64,000 nucleotides of DNA from Tubulanus polymorphus (lineage: Eukaryota; Nemertea; Palaeonemertea; Tubulaniformes; Tubulanidae), in contig NC_134032.1 in the NCBI RefSeq assembly GCF_964204645.1, positions 8,178,275-8,242,274 of the forward strand, in the 5' to 3' direction. This document shows, piece after piece, positions 30,954 through 45,900 of this stretch. The notes beneath the pieces were generated by a model, which did no database searches, was not told the origin of the DNA, and was given only the letters and a program-made list of their open reading frames with translations. Made by a program: the position numbers and the translations under genes. The first letter of the stretch is position 1, and each line of letters begins with the position of its first letter.

Positions 30954-33900
30954 CTACAAGAATATAACAAGTAAAACAATGATTTATTAACAGGAGGTCA
31001 TTAGGAGCATTTGTGGAGGCAGCCAAATAACGTATATGCTCCATTAAACCTTCCCTACAGTATAACCGGACCCCCCTGAAGTAATCGGGCCCTGAAGACT
31101 CAGTTTCCATCCAGTCTCCTCTTTCAATTCCACATCAAGGGAGAAAGGGATCCTATTAACACGCTGAGCGGCGTATGGGCGAGTGGTTAGAGCATTCGAC
31201 TCTGGGAAGCCAGGTCGTGGGTTTGAACCCTGTTCATTACTGTAGTCTCCCCGGGTAAGACACTTATCCCAATTGCCTTTATCCACCCAGGAACAAGTGC
31301 GTACCCCGTCTGATAGACTCCTGAGCACCTAGTAGATGCTCGGATGTTACTTCTCCCCAGGTACAGATAGCTGATGTACGGTTAGGATTCAAGTTATAGG
31401 CTGGAGGTAACCATGCGAATTAAATGGAAAGTGCATTTCAGACCTGCCTACCCAGAATTATTACGGCCAGTGGTTTCAGTAGTAGTAGGGCCAGTCAGAG
31501 CGTAGTTTTTTGCCATTTTTCCTAGATCGTATTCAGACTCTTCTGAGAGTAATTTTGACTTCAGCTTTTCTGTCAAAATTGTTAAAGCACTGTTAAAAAC
31601 ACCTTCAGTTGCACTCGGCGATTAGCTCAGATGCTTTTGCTTCAGCTTTAGTAATATTTCGTTTTAAAGCAAGTTCAGATGTTTCTTTTCGTTTTAGTAA
31701 ACAATGTTTGGATTGAAGGTGTTTTTAACAGTGCTTTAGTCAAATCCTTGTGTTTCTATGTGCCTACGACAATCCGACTGCCCGCACTGAGAGCATGATA
31801 TATTATTGCACGTCGAACAGTATGCGGCGCAAAGGACTGTGGGTGAACTTAGTCTCTGCAATGTCTGCGTTCGAATCCCACACAGATAGCTGATTAAAAA
31901 ATTAAACCCGGTAATTTTGTCTACTATAGCAATTATTTTTTTCTCCCTGAATTATCTGGTCATTTTTGATCACCCGATGCCTCTACATTTGTATAGCCTA
32001 TGGCCACGCCACCAAGTACAGCGCGCAACATTGCAACACTAAATGTACTATAGTATATGCCAGCCCTGTTATCAGTGCATGTGTGTGTGTTCTGTGTACA
32101 TACGTAGATGTGTACTCAAGATTAATACAAAGAAGAGGTGCGCTAATCGATAAGTCAAACTACTTCATCACTGTAAAAGGCTATAATGTATTGGCGGTAA
32201 ATACAGTGATTTAGAGAGATCACCGCTCGTATTATGGCTACCAGAAATCACCGATCATGGTATTTTTAGGTGATAGTGATGAAAATCGTATTTTCTAAAG
32301 TCAGGTCGTAGCCTCGTAATGAGGCATGAATTACCGTAGAAACTACGGCGATATCATATGGGTAGGCAGGTCCGGCATTTGAACATATTGTATCACAGTC
32401 GAAAATGCGCTAGAGAAATTAAATAGCTATTACTACTGTTACTATTACCTGTCATGTTCCTTTTCGACGAGATGGTATCTGGCTCTGAAGGCGACGAGAT
32501 GTGCATAGTAAGCGGGAGCCGGTATCGATACGCTACGTGTACACCGTACGTACGTATGACACAACTGATACGTTAACATCTGCAGCTGATCGGCCGAAAA
32601 TCCGCAATCGTCCCATAATACGTGGTAATGCGACGGACGCGACGTACCCTACGAAATAATAATGACACATATTCGAACCTTTATAGCCTTTAAGGGATGT
32701 GAGGGGAAGCAAGCGTTCTTACAGATCAGGGAATCCAAAATCTCTGACCCCCCTCACCAAAAATTCCAATTACACCATAAAACATCCCCAGTGGCGGCTG
32801 TTTCTTATCAATATATTCATCGGGCCGCTCGTCACCAGCAAGATTGCGACAAGATACCAAAAAATCTAATTTGGCGCTGATTTTCAAGAAAGCAGTCAGA
32901 ATTCCCTGTTGTTCCACAGTAAATCTAGTATTCCCTAATCTGTAAGAATTCTGGGTAACCCTACGATATAAAACCCAGCAAAAAATATTCACATTTCCGT
33001 TTCACATATATCCTAAGGGTTGGTGATGTTCAACTGTTGTTGTATAATGGAAAGTTGTTGGTTCAAATACAGTACAAATTTGATGATTGTCATAGGGGTA
33101 TTTATGGTAGCAGCCATCTTTCTGGAAGTGTGTATTTTGGTAATTCGATGATGTCATAGGGGTTTTTGGAAGTGTCTACGGTACCTAGGTATCATGTAAT
33201 TCAGCCATATTACCTAGGGAGAGAGCCAATAAGGTAATCAATTCGCGACGTCATAGGGGGAATAATGACAGATGAAGTACAGTTCAACTGACCTGTATAC
33301 CGGCGTGACTGCACAAATAGAAATCGAACTCAGTAGGATGCGTAATACCGACGTCGACGGTAGTACCGGCTGGAATATTACCGCTTTTACCGATCTGATC
33401 TTTACGATCGGCGCAGAACAGCCGCGTGTGATGTCGCTTCTGTACGACGATATACGTGATACCGGGCTGGTATTCTAACTCTAACTGCATGCACGCCTTA
33501 CGCACGGCCACCAACTCATTCTGTAAAACCTACAAAATTATTTGTTATATGCAACCGTTACGTTTAATTGATTGTGATTAACATTCGATTTTGTTTGTCT
33601 AGTGTTAGATTTCGATAACTGTCCATGATTTTGAGGAAATAGTGGTCGTACACTGGTACACTGGATCAAAATGTGCATAGACTGATTTTCAAATCACGTA
33701 GGTCTCAACTATGGAACTAATGCAAAAATGAGCTTAAATTGGTCTCATCTTCAGTCTCAACTGTGTAACTGAAGCAAAATGAGATGAGCCTGGTCTCAGC
33801 AGTGGTCGTAAACTATGCACCTTAAGCAAAATAAAGTCTTATCTAGTTTCCACTGTAGAAATGAACCTATTAAAAGTCTAGTCTGATAATGTCTTAGATC

Positions 33901-36900
33901 TCAACCGTAGAACTAGACGCAAATGTGCTTAGACGACCGTTCTTATCTTTTAAGTCTGAAGCGTTGTTTCTTACCCCGGCTGTCTGAAAGCTGCCCTCGC
34001 TGATACCGCTACGGTAGAATATGATCCGATTCGGTTTGAACCTCGTCGATTTGTAAAACTGGATGAGTAATTCGCGCACCATCGCCGACAGATCCTGTAT
34101 GATCTCCTGACGGTGTCTCTGAATGCGTACGGTTGCCGAATAGCGACTCGGGTGTGCGTCCATACTACCAACAACCTGCGGGTGAGAACGTTTGCAAGAA
34201 ACTTTCAATATCACATTTCATACGACCGATTTACAGCCATTTTCTAAATATTACTTGGAATATGGGTCCCGCCAACCAGAATACCACCGAAAAATATCAT
34301 TAGCCGATATCGATGATCGTTACTTTAAAACTTATAGACCTCTAAATACCCTGCCCGTGGACATGAGAACAGTTGATGACTTTGAGACTTAAGAACTTAG
34401 TTAAAACCTGGCTATTTTAAAGGGCCTTCAGAGAGAAAGCACAGCAAGTGAATTTATCAGAATAGTGCTTTGCTAAAGACTTTCATCATTATTATCATTA
34501 TCTTTCAACACAAAATTATTTCCAGTCAATCATCATGTTTCCACCTTAATTTTTCAGGAAACGAAATATTTTTCTAGATATTCCAGTCTTAATTGCCGGC
34601 CTAACAGTTGGCGAAAGGTTAGTTTTCTTCGTTTCTCAGATCATTTGAATTTAATTCAAATTTGTTACTCTTTCTTCAGGGATGAACATGGAAAAAGGCA
34701 AAGGTGAGAGCATGAATTTCTAGATAGCAGACACTTGATGACGGATGCTCGAGAATATTTGATCTTTTCCTGAGTTTATGTAACGGGATGGCCACTTTTC
34801 GCCCCTCGGGGTATATTACAAGGATCAGAAGTCAAAATAAGGGGACATATATTTGCGCACAGGACCACCCTCAGCCCCCGGACTATTGTACATGGAATCA
34901 CGTATTGATAAAGAAACACCCAGCCGATAACATTATCAAAATTCTCCAAATTTTCCAAGTTTTTGGTAACATTTGTCAAATTCCTGAATCCTAGATTTTT
35001 CTGATTCCCCGAGTTTTCCAGGTTTTTTAGGTCAGTGACCACTTTGTGTAATCATTTTCATACCGAGATTTCAAAAAAGTAAGTCGGAGGCAATAACGAT
35101 GAATCAAGAATGACGTTAAAAAACAATTTGATTCTTCTTTGTTTATCCAAATAATTGATGATTAAGAGTGTGGATAGGTACTTACAGCTGCAATGGAAGG
35201 TTTGGCCGTATCGCCAGCCGGGGGGTGGGTCACATCAGCACCAAGGAAAATCACAGGCTCATTAAACACAGGAGGCCTGAAACGACAAACATCACCATTG
35301 TAACTAACGTACGAGACGTTTCGAACCTCTTTCGATGAATTTCGCCTCCGGGTAGATTTCCAATCAGGTCTCCATCTTCATCATGAATGAACCCTGCCTT
35401 TGCAGTGGGCAGGGGTGGATCCAGCCTGTCGCAATTTTTCACCCCCGTTCCCTTTTGAAGATACAATGGCAATATTTTTCATGTTTATGTCAAAAGCAAG
35501 CTCTTTTAAGCACCTTGGAGACACGCTATGAACCCTATACATACCAGGCTTCCTTTTTGTTCTAACCAAAGCCTATCATCCTTTAAAGCAGTCAGATTCT
35601 AATTGGCCCTCCCCATGTTAGTTTTTACAACCCTCCATTAAGTATGGCCATTTTCTAAACTTACCGTATAGCAGGCAATAAGATACTGTTAATTCCTCCT
35701 AATTTTACGTTTATTTTCAAGCACAAATTGGACAGAGTTTGCGGAGACGTTTTGTTAACATTTTTCGCTTGCACGCACTGCGTCGCCATGCCGATCAGAA
35801 TGTCACCGACGCGTTTTACTTCGGCTGAAACGATGAAAGGAATGACGTGTGAAAATGGGGAGCACCTAGAAACTATAAGCACCGTGATGGGAGAGAGCAT
35901 CAATAAGGGCGACTGGTAGACTGATGTTGAGAAGCGAAAACCCATAGCTAACAGCAGCTATTATCATAGAAAATCCAAAGACTTGAATGCCAATAAATGC
36001 AAATACTTGAATGCCTTGAATGAATTCCAATACGGCTTTTCCCCATTACAAGCTCTTACGTATCTAAATACAAATCATCTGGTATCAAAATATCTGCAAA
36101 ATAATCCTTGCTTAAGTAGCCATTTATCTTATATGTAACTTGCAGATAGTTGAACCCAGATTTCTTATACGTAGCCAGATGAATTTCATCAGTCGAAATG
36201 ATCAGAATTAAGGGCTTCTTACTGTTTGACGAATACGGAACAAATGATTCAGAATTATTCTGACAAATCCAATGGGCCTAAGGGATTTTTGTTAGTCATT
36301 AGGCATTGCCGTGTTGAGCAAGACTGAGAAACTGAGAGTTTTACTGGACGTACCGTAGACGGGCGTTTTACCCGGCAACACGACGACGATCAGTTGTAAG
36401 CCGGCGTACGTGTTCTTGAGGAACCGGAACATCGGCTCGACCTGGTCGTGTCCAGTCGCGTATTTACAGAAACACGGCTGCCCGACGATCGGCATGCCGG
36501 CGTCGTTTGAGATCCTCTGTAGCTGCTGCGTAAAGTTCCTGGAAAAAAAACACTGCATGGAAAATCGGCGTCATCATTTCCCTCGAAAGAATTAAACAGA
36601 TTCCGATGAACATCGTTTTTTTATGAGGTTCTCGATAAGACTACAGGGATAATTGATGTAGTATCGTAATCTAAAACCTACGTTATGGTTACAACTATTT
36701 TTAGTAACATCGTATTTTCCTGGCCAACCTCACAATTTTAATATTTTTCTGCAAACCCACGATACTCGCAAAGTCGCCAATTTCCACATCTAATAATCCC
36801 CGAGTTTTCTATGATTTTTCCATGTGATATTACACAAATTTCCCTTAGTTAATCAGAGAAGTTTCTATGTCTAAAAAGATAGATTTCATTCATCTTTCAT

Positions 36901-39900
36901 TGAATCATGTATACATGAAGAAACACCCTAAGTTCCCAATTCCCTATGCTTTCCAGGTTTTTTGGTAATATTTGTCAAATTCCTAGATTTTTTCTCGATT
37001 TTTCTGATTCCCAGAGTTCTCTAGGTTTCCAGGTTAAAGCCATTCTGAGGGAATGAAAACTGTTAGGAACCATCAAGGGGGATCTCAAAACTGTTAAGTA
37101 CCCGCAAATGGTCTAGAGATTGCCATGCACCTAAAGGGGTATTAGAAACTGCTAGAGGTATATCAAGAGGGTCTAGAAACTGTCAGGTAAGGGGATCTAA
37201 AATCTAAAACATTCATAAAGGTCCTTGAAACTGTAAGATATTGTCAACGGGGGTCTAGAGATTGTCAGGCACCTTCAAAGGTTTCTAAAGTCATTTTCTT
37301 ATTATTCATCTAAAATTAATCACTATTCATACCTCAATGCGTCCTCACGGACCGTCCTCTGAGGCGCAAAACAAGCGATAGCCCAAACACGAATTTCAAT
37401 GCCGCTATAAAACTGTTTTCCCCTCATGTCCCAGACACCTTGATTCGGTACGGCTTGAGCTCTAGTTTGCTGTAGGAAAGAAAATCGAGAAAAATAACTT
37501 TGGAAACAATTTCATGAGATCCCAGAAAATATCAAATACCACTCATGTTACCCTGCCAGAAATACTTACTCTGCCTCCGTATTGAAGCCGTGGTGGGGCG
37601 AGTACGCGACCTTGAACTTCTGTCATCTGGTTGGCCACGCTAAGGCCGAACGTCTGCAGATATCGGTCGTTATTGAAATCAGCTTTTCGCACCTACAAAA
37701 GTCGAAAAGAGATTTTTCTTAAAATTCCAATGGAAAATGGATTATCATTTTTTGGATTTATGCTCTTGAAATTTTATGAGGTTTTGCACTCACCACCAGA
37801 AGGTGTGAATAATAGATGGTTTTACGTTAGTCAAAATTAGTTCATTTTCAATTTTCAACTCCTTATATTAAGCTCCAAAAAGATTCACGATTATATAAAC
37901 TACTGTTTGGTGAAGCTTTCATCGATCAGATTAACTTCATACAGAATTCTTTGAAACGTTGACAAAATTGAAACGCTGAAAGATTCACTACCAGCGACAC
38001 CTCGCGGATAATCACTCAGTAATATCCTCTATTGCGACAGTTTGATGCCACACTGCACACTAGCACACCTAGTGGATCCTCACTCGCCAAAAGCGGATTC
38101 CTCGCTTACCGCTGTAGCGGAGCCAGTACCCAATTAAAGACGCATACTTACTAGCGTGTTTATTTCTTTCTCGCGGTCGGGAGCCGAGCGTGCGGTCGCC
38201 TGAAATGAAACATTGAGCGAAATCGTTAATTACAGTAGTGACTGATGTAAATTATGTTTTCAGTTATGGAGACAATCTCGCGACTGTTCTTTTTGGAAAT
38301 CGATCTGCTCAACAAACCAGATTGTTTATTTACGCACCTTGATCATTGTTGACGTCTGTAAGTCTGTGAGTTTTTTGATGCAGCGTTGACCTCCGACAAT
38401 ATTACACACCTAAAATCATCGCACAAATAAATCGTAAACATCTTCATCAATCTGCAACAGTGGACCCTGCAACCCCTCAGTCAGACATTAGATACTTTAT
38501 TACCATTCCTCCAATTTAAGGCGCTTCAAGGGTGGCCACTTCTATTTGACTTTTCCCTGACTATTCCGTTACATGCACGTTGTTTTCCCTGACCTGATCT
38601 GCTAAGAATTCAATCAATTAACACAGTCAAATACGTACGCTGACTCGGAAACTGTTCGATTCTACGCTCGATCTAGCTATCTCAACAAATTTCCCTGATT
38701 TTTAACTTTTTAACAAAACTATTCCCTGACTTTTTTAAAGAAAATAAAATTCGCCAACTTTTCCCTGATTTCCAGAAGTGGCCACACAAACATTTTTGGA
38801 ACTTCACCGGAAGAATGAACTATAATCACCGGATATCAGACATTTTATCAGCGCACTTTCAAAGAATGAGTGTCCACACTACGTCATGTGTGTTACATGA
38901 AATTGAATGACCGGTACAAACATTAGGCGTTATATTGGCCGACTTTCAGAAAGTGATCGCTACAATGCTGAATGTCCGAGAGGATGCCATTGTCAGGCTG
39001 CATTACTTTCTGTGTATTTCTACCTTGTTCCCACAGTTGTATGAATTCAAAAATTCTCAAATACTTACTTCCAGAGGTAGATATGTATGTTTCTGCTCTT
39101 GTCCCACTTGTAAACACGGCAAATGTGGATACCTTTAATAAAGAGGAATCACAAATTTAGGGGATTTACAAGGGTATTATTTGGGGGCAATTGTCCTAAT
39201 AGGGTGTGTGTGTGTGGAACTTGGGGAAAATATGAGTGCTTCTTCAGAAGAGGTACTTACATCAATTTCATCTTGTATCGTTCATGGAAGTATTTAGCGA
39301 CGGTGCATTCTATAGTTTGACCCGATTCCAGTTGTAACGGAAACCTGCAGGAGTAAAACGAGCATAAAGTGACTAAAAAGATTCACCGAGACTTGAAGTA
39401 ACTTCGCTTTATCAAGAGAGTTCACAGAAACTATTTCAGTTGAACAGTAGCGAGAAAATAGTTTTCAATGAACTGGTGAAGTTCATTTTAAAAGTAGGCG
39501 CAGTACTTCTGGAAGAAAAGTCCAGAAGATAAGTAGTTAATGCATGTGGGAAACTATTTGAAGAATAGCTATTTAAGTAAATAGTTCCTTAAATCTGACT
39601 CATAATTGGTGCACCGCAAGAGTTTTGGGCTCATTACTGTTGATTTTCATCGGGTATAAACTTACGATTGCGTTTGCGCCGGTCTTCGCGTAACGTTACA
39701 AACTCGATATTTACGTTTCATCGTACCGCAGTGCGTGATTTCGACTTTCAGACCTGTAAATACTGTTCATATGTTACTACACTGCAATCAAACTATATTC
39801 AACGTGAATATTTTCAAAATAATCAAAAATTTCGCTCTAAAAATGTCTCACATGTCGTATGGAACTCGGGCCCCTAAAACCGGCAGAACCTATAATAGGC

Positions 39901-42900
39901 CAATTCCATTATTCATCATGATCCAGTTCCACAGTTGTCAGTTAGAGTTAACTCTGAGATTAAATCAGTTCATTTTCAATGAGTTAACTTTTGAGTCAAA
40001 TACTAACTCACAACAGCGGAAGATGTGTCATGATTCGAACCTAATAGCAACATTTTAACGGAACTTTGACCATTGATTATGGGAATCGTTGTTCATGGAT
40101 CTGCATAAGGGAATTCTTAGTGGGCAAAGGTGCGTATGTCAAAGGGGCAAGTGTTTTATAGAGTAAGGAGGCAGGAGGTAACGTTGTATTTTTTTGGGAT
40201 GGAGAGGGTAAATATTTCAGGTAGATGGCTTGTGGCTGAAGTCAATAAGAGGAACGAGTATTTTTTAGGAGGGGAAAAGGGTCGAGTATTTCGGGTAGCC
40301 GGCTTATGCGTTATTGTTCAAATGGTGCAATAGGCCTAATCAGGGAGCGGATATTTTCGGGAGGGGGCGAGGGCAGCGACTAACAGGATCAAGATACCGG
40401 AGAGAGGTTTCCGTGAGGTGCCCAACTCGGTGATTTATCGAATACCTTTTATTTCCTTGGTGAATTTGACGCGTTGCGAGTCGGTGAGCGGTTTGCGCTG
40501 TTCGCTGACGTCGCGAATGTCCAGAACCTCACACATGAATTCGATGACCGGCTGAGCCTTGTAGAACGCGGTCGCCGAGACGTCGATGTTCAGCATCATT
40601 TTCCAATGCGACGGTCGCACGCTCTGGTGGAAGCCGAACCAGACCTCTCTGCCGCCGCCGAGCGGATGATCGTAGCCGTCGGGTGGCGAGAAAAAAGACC
40701 GACCGACCGGAGTGTACCTAAAAACACGGTCAAAATTACAATTTTTGGAACTAAAATTTGTATTTCCGAGTAGTACTTACCCTTTCCTATGGTTTTTGCC
40801 AATATTTTCTAAATTTGGATTTATCGCCAATGGTTTTTCTATACGACCCGGCCCTGCGGTATTGCATTTAGCCACCGGCGAAATCCGCCATCTTTTTTCG
40901 TCATAGCAGACCAAAAAAAACAGCTATGCGGGGCAGGTGGGCGGGATTCCCACCATAGGAAAGGGTAAGTACTACTCGGAAATACAAATTTTAGTTCCAA
41001 AAATTGTAATATTTCCATCGAGTACTGTACCCTTTCCTATGGTTTTTGCTAGACTAGCCTAGCACAAGGATGGTGGGAAAGGTAGATAGAAAAACCACCG
41101 CTCAAACGCAAGGTAAGAGGGAAAAAGAGAGCACTTACCCAAGCACGGAATGGAGCACTGTAGCACAGGGAAGACCGGTTGGCCACAGTGAGTCCGTCCA
41201 GCTCAGGAGCCCCCCCAGAATTTTGCGAAATTAATACTTGCAGATATGAGCCCAAACTATGTACAAGGATACACCCCCTGTGATCCTGATAATGCTACAT
41301 AAATATTCTACACTAAAGGGTCCGATCGGAAAGAACGGACACCTTGAGCCATGACAACAGGACCAAGTGAAGCTAATGAGCCTAACTGGCCTGAAACATC
41401 CCGTAAATAAAATGACGTGAATGTCGACGGTGAATTCCAAAAGGCGGCCCGACAGACTTCCTCCAACGGAGCACCCGAAAAGGCTGCGCAGGAAGTAGCC
41501 ATAGACCTCACTTGATGAGAAACGACTCCCTCCGAGGAAAGATTCTCCTTCAATAAAATGTCCTTGATCATTGAAGAGACCCATCGGGCTACTGTGTCCC
41601 GCGAAATATCACCCTTTAGGTGATCCAGCAGCGGAATAAATAACCGCTCCCGTGAACCCCTCCGTGAAGCAGAGCGATCTAAATAGAAACACAACGCCCG
41701 CACAGGACATAAAGTCCTGTCCGGGATGCCCGGTTCCACTCGATGTTTTAGGGCTTCAATTCGCCATTGACGCCCAACCGAGCCTGGTCGTTGGTTCTTT
41801 GCCAAAAATTCCAAAGCAGGCCGCAGCGAAACAAATTCATTCGCTGGCCCAAAGACAATGTGACCTTGTCGGACTGAAAGCGCATGAATCTCAGAGCGAC
41901 GGGCCGAGCAAGCCAAGAACAGCAAAAATACAGTCTTTTTTGACAAATTTGCAAAAGACGCTGCCGAAAGAGGTTCAAATAGAGCCTCCATTAACTTCTT
42001 CAAAATTACAGACAGATCCCATGGTGGAACTGTCCTTGTTACCCTAGGCCGGGAAATAGAAAACCCAGCAACCAGCTGGGATATCCGATGATCCCCTGCT
42101 ACATTTGGCCATCCAGAAGCACGCAATGTATGAGAAATCGCGGAGCGGTAACCTTTAATAGTTATGACCTGTAAACCTTTTGCTACAAATAGGTGCAGTA
42201 AAAAATCTGCCAATTGAGCTACAGAGGGTGAGCATGGATCAATTTCCCCTGCAGCACACCAATCCGCAAAATGACTCCATTTGGCATCGTAAATGGTACT
42301 TGTTGATGGCCGCTTAGATCCTGCGATAAAGGAGGCAGCCTGTTCTGAAAAGCCTGAAGCTGACAAGGATCGCTGGACAATGGCCAGGCGAGCAGATTTA
42401 ACCACTGGCTGTTTGGATGATGCCAAAAGATCCCCTGAGACAGAAGCGATGGGAAATTCGGAAGAATCCTGGGGTTGTCGCACAGTAGGTTGAGAAGTGG
42501 TAGGAACCATTTCTGAGCTGGCCAACATGGTGCTACCAGAACTATGTTGCAATTGACTGATCTCTCTATTTGATCCAGTAGGCGCGGCAGGACTGGTGTG
42601 GGCGGGAACGCATACGCATGCATCCCCGACCAGTCCAGAGAGAAGGCATCGACCCCCCACGCTTCCGCGTCTGGAAACGGGGACACAAACAGAGGACACC
42701 TCCGATTGAACCGGGTGGCAAACAGATCCAGCAGCGGATTGCCAAAAATGCCCCGAACCCGATCGGCTACTTCTTGGTGGAGAACCCATTCTGTCGCAAT
42801 AGCCTGACCTCGACGAGACAGAGCATCGGCCATCACGTTCCTTTTCCCTGCTAAATGTGCCACAGTCAGGGACACGCCCTTTGTCTGGCACCAAAGAAGA

Positions 42901-45900
42901 ATTTTGGCCGACAGACCTGTGAGGGTTTCTGAGTGAGTGCCCCCTTGGTTCTGAAGGTAAGCCCTCACTGTTGAATTGTCTGTGGCTAACCAAACGTGGT
43001 GGCCCTCCACTCTCCTGTGAAAGAACTTAAGGGCCTTCCACATGGCCAGCATTTCTAGGAAATTTATGTGGTTGGTGGCCTCGTAGCGAGACCATTTCCC
43101 GGCTTTGACTCGGTTCTCCAGATATGCCCCCCAACCTTGGTGACTGGCATCCGTGAATACACGAACTGGAGCCTCTAACGGGGCTAGTGACACCCCGAGC
43201 CGAAGATTCGTAGTGGCCGCCCACCACAGAAGATCCGGACTTAGATGGTTGGAGGTACGGGAATCAAGGCCTCCCAGTTGCCCTTCGACTGAGACCAGAA
43301 GACCTTCCAATATTGTTGCAAGCGCCTGCTTCTGAGGCGGCCTAAGGGCACCACCAGACCCATGGAGCTGATGGAGCCTAGAAGCCGTGACCAGTAACGA
43401 GCTGTTCTCGGGGTTGTGGACACTCCCGCTACAGCTTCTTGAAGTTTGGCCACTCGAACCATAGACGGAAAGACTTTGCCGATTCGGAGATCGAAGTCCA
43501 TGCCGAGATAAGTGAACTGTTGGGCCGGCGTCAACTGAGATTTTTCCCTGTTTACGCGGAACCCTAGCTGATGGACTAAGTCCAAGACTGAGGTCATTGC
43601 CTCCCGACATTCCTGAGCCGAATTCGCGACTATTAACCAGTCGTCGAGGTAAACGAACAGTCGAACACCCCTTGACTGAAGTACCTTCTGAACTGACTTG
43701 ACCAACTTGGTGAAAACCCACGGGGCCGTACTGAGGCCAAATGGAAGAGACCTGAATTGGAACTGGCGGCCTTTCCACTTTATCCTGAGAAATCGCCGAG
43801 ATTTTGGGTGAATTGGAACCTGAAAGTAAGCATCCTTCAGGTCCAATGAAGCCGCCCATTGACCCGGACGGAGCCCTTGAATCACGTCCTTGGGCTTGGT
43901 CATCCGGAACCTTGGAATGTCTAGGTGCCGATTGAGGGATGACAGATCTATCACTGTCCGTTGACCCCCTGTGGCCTTTGGTACCATGAATATTCGAGAA
44001 AACCAGCCGGGAGAAGTTTCGTTGCAAACTGGTTCTATCGCTCCCTTCTCTGCCAGTTCCTTGAGAGCCGGAGAGATTAAGGCCTCCTGACCTGGTTTTG
44101 GCCGCATGTCGGGAGGTGACCTCATCAGGCGCGGTCGCCTTAGGAAACGGAGACGGTAGCCCCGAGAGACGACCCGGGAGGGCCAACCGTCTCCAAAGAG
44201 GTCGGACCAGTGGGTTGCTGCCTGCTGCAGACAACCTCCCACTGGTCCCAAGAATTCATTTCGAGTTTTTCCGAAAGGAAGAGCCCCTTTTTGGAGCCTT
44301 CCCCTTGCCTCGATACGAACCGGAACTGTTACGACCGGACGAGGCTTGACACGATTGTTGAAGTTGCGCGCTAGTTCTCCAACCGGCATCCGAAGCCGCC
44401 TGAGAAAGCGCTGAAGTTTGAGATGGTCCTGTTTGCGTCCGTGCCGAACCTTGCGCCGACGCTTGCGCCGCCGGCGTCGGACCAGAACGCTTTTTCCACG
44501 GAGTTCGGGGGTTGGACTTGGCCTGAACCTCCCGAATCTTCCTCAGCTCTGCGGAAACCGGAGCGCACCAACCGGAGAAGAGACGTGAAGACGTCCCCAA
44601 TGGGGCTCTCAGCAAAGCATTGGACACCATATCCGGTAGACGAGTTTTGGCACTGGAGTCCATCACTGACTGACGGGAGGCTAACACCAGATTAGCCTGA
44701 CCCCGAACCGACAACGGAATTACATGCGAAACAGACCGAGCCAAAGATTGGATAATCCGGTCCATTCCCTCCAGTTTTAGGGCAACTGACTCTGGGTCGG
44801 AGCCCGCATGAACGGCGGCGTGAGTCTCGCGAAGCTCACCCGTCAACACCTTAAGTGCCATATCTTGAAACGAACCAACCCTGGTAAGATTGTCCAGGAT
44901 TGACGTCATGGCCACCAAACCGGACTTAGGCAAACGAATACCCGACTGTGCTGTAACAGTATCCGGGCTGATCAAAGTATAATCAGCATCCAGGCAGTTA
45001 TGACTGTGATCCACAGCACCTGGAGTTGCGTAATACGCCGAGCGAAATGCGCCTATAGGTGGATCGGTTGAACTAAAATATTTCCCAGATTTCATACCCC
45101 GTTCTGGAGGGGGAAATGAAAAAGTTCCAGGCCGACATTCACCCCATAATTGCGTATCCAATCGAGCCCATTCTCTTGAAACCGCTGACGATTCCCGTAA
45201 AACGTTAAGATCGGAGTCCGGAGGGCGATAAGCTTCCATTGACTCACCGAGTTGCCCCGTGCTTGACAAAGAACTCACTTATCATCGCTCTAAATGGCAT
45301 GTCCCCCGCTGGTTCGGATAAAACTGAACGGGACGGAGATACATTGCGAGCCAGGGAAGCCCCCATCGTCTGGGGCAACCCACAATTGCTTGCGACAGGA
45401 ACGACCCCAGAAGGAATTGCCGCCTCTGGGACCCGATCCTCATTTAAATCAGACCCTACCGCAGCATCCAGGAATTCAGAGTCAGAATTCCGAAAAACTG
45501 AGTGGGCTGGCGAACTTCTAACCGGACAACCAGGAATAGGCTTACCTGTTGTAGAAGTTGCAGCGACTTGTTGCGACGAAGATAACAAGTTTAAAATTTT
45601 CTCCTCAAATACATGGAAATCCTTCTGAGTCAGGTATTTTCCAGTATCCCGACGATCATGCCGACTTCGGTGACGGTCCCTCGAACGGGATCGCGACCTA
45701 CTAGAAGAATCGCTTTCATCGCTAACCGACGTCGACGAACCATGAGAAGACCGACGGCGAAACTTCCGACAATAACGATCGTAGTCCCTCTCGCGATCAA
45801 ACCTTGATCTGCGAGAAGGAGATCTTGCTCGTTTATTACGCTCACGGCGTCTAAATCTAGTGGGAGAGCGAGCTCTATCCCCGGAGCGACGATCAGAATC

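Noticed and set aside
31800-31900. tRNA-like GTTCGAATCCCAC word
   Set aside because: No matching A box, acceptor stem or T stem around it; an isolated B-box-like word.
43260-44234. N-terminal third of the long minus-strand frame upstream of RNase H
   Set aside because: Overlaps the reverse transcriptase in another frame and has no conserved motifs; only the part downstream of about 43253 is real.
45250-45260. Intron in DIRS Gag starting at GGTGAGT
   Set aside because: The downstream frame is already open at the overlap, so a frameshift explains the layout without an intron; no clear acceptor was identified.
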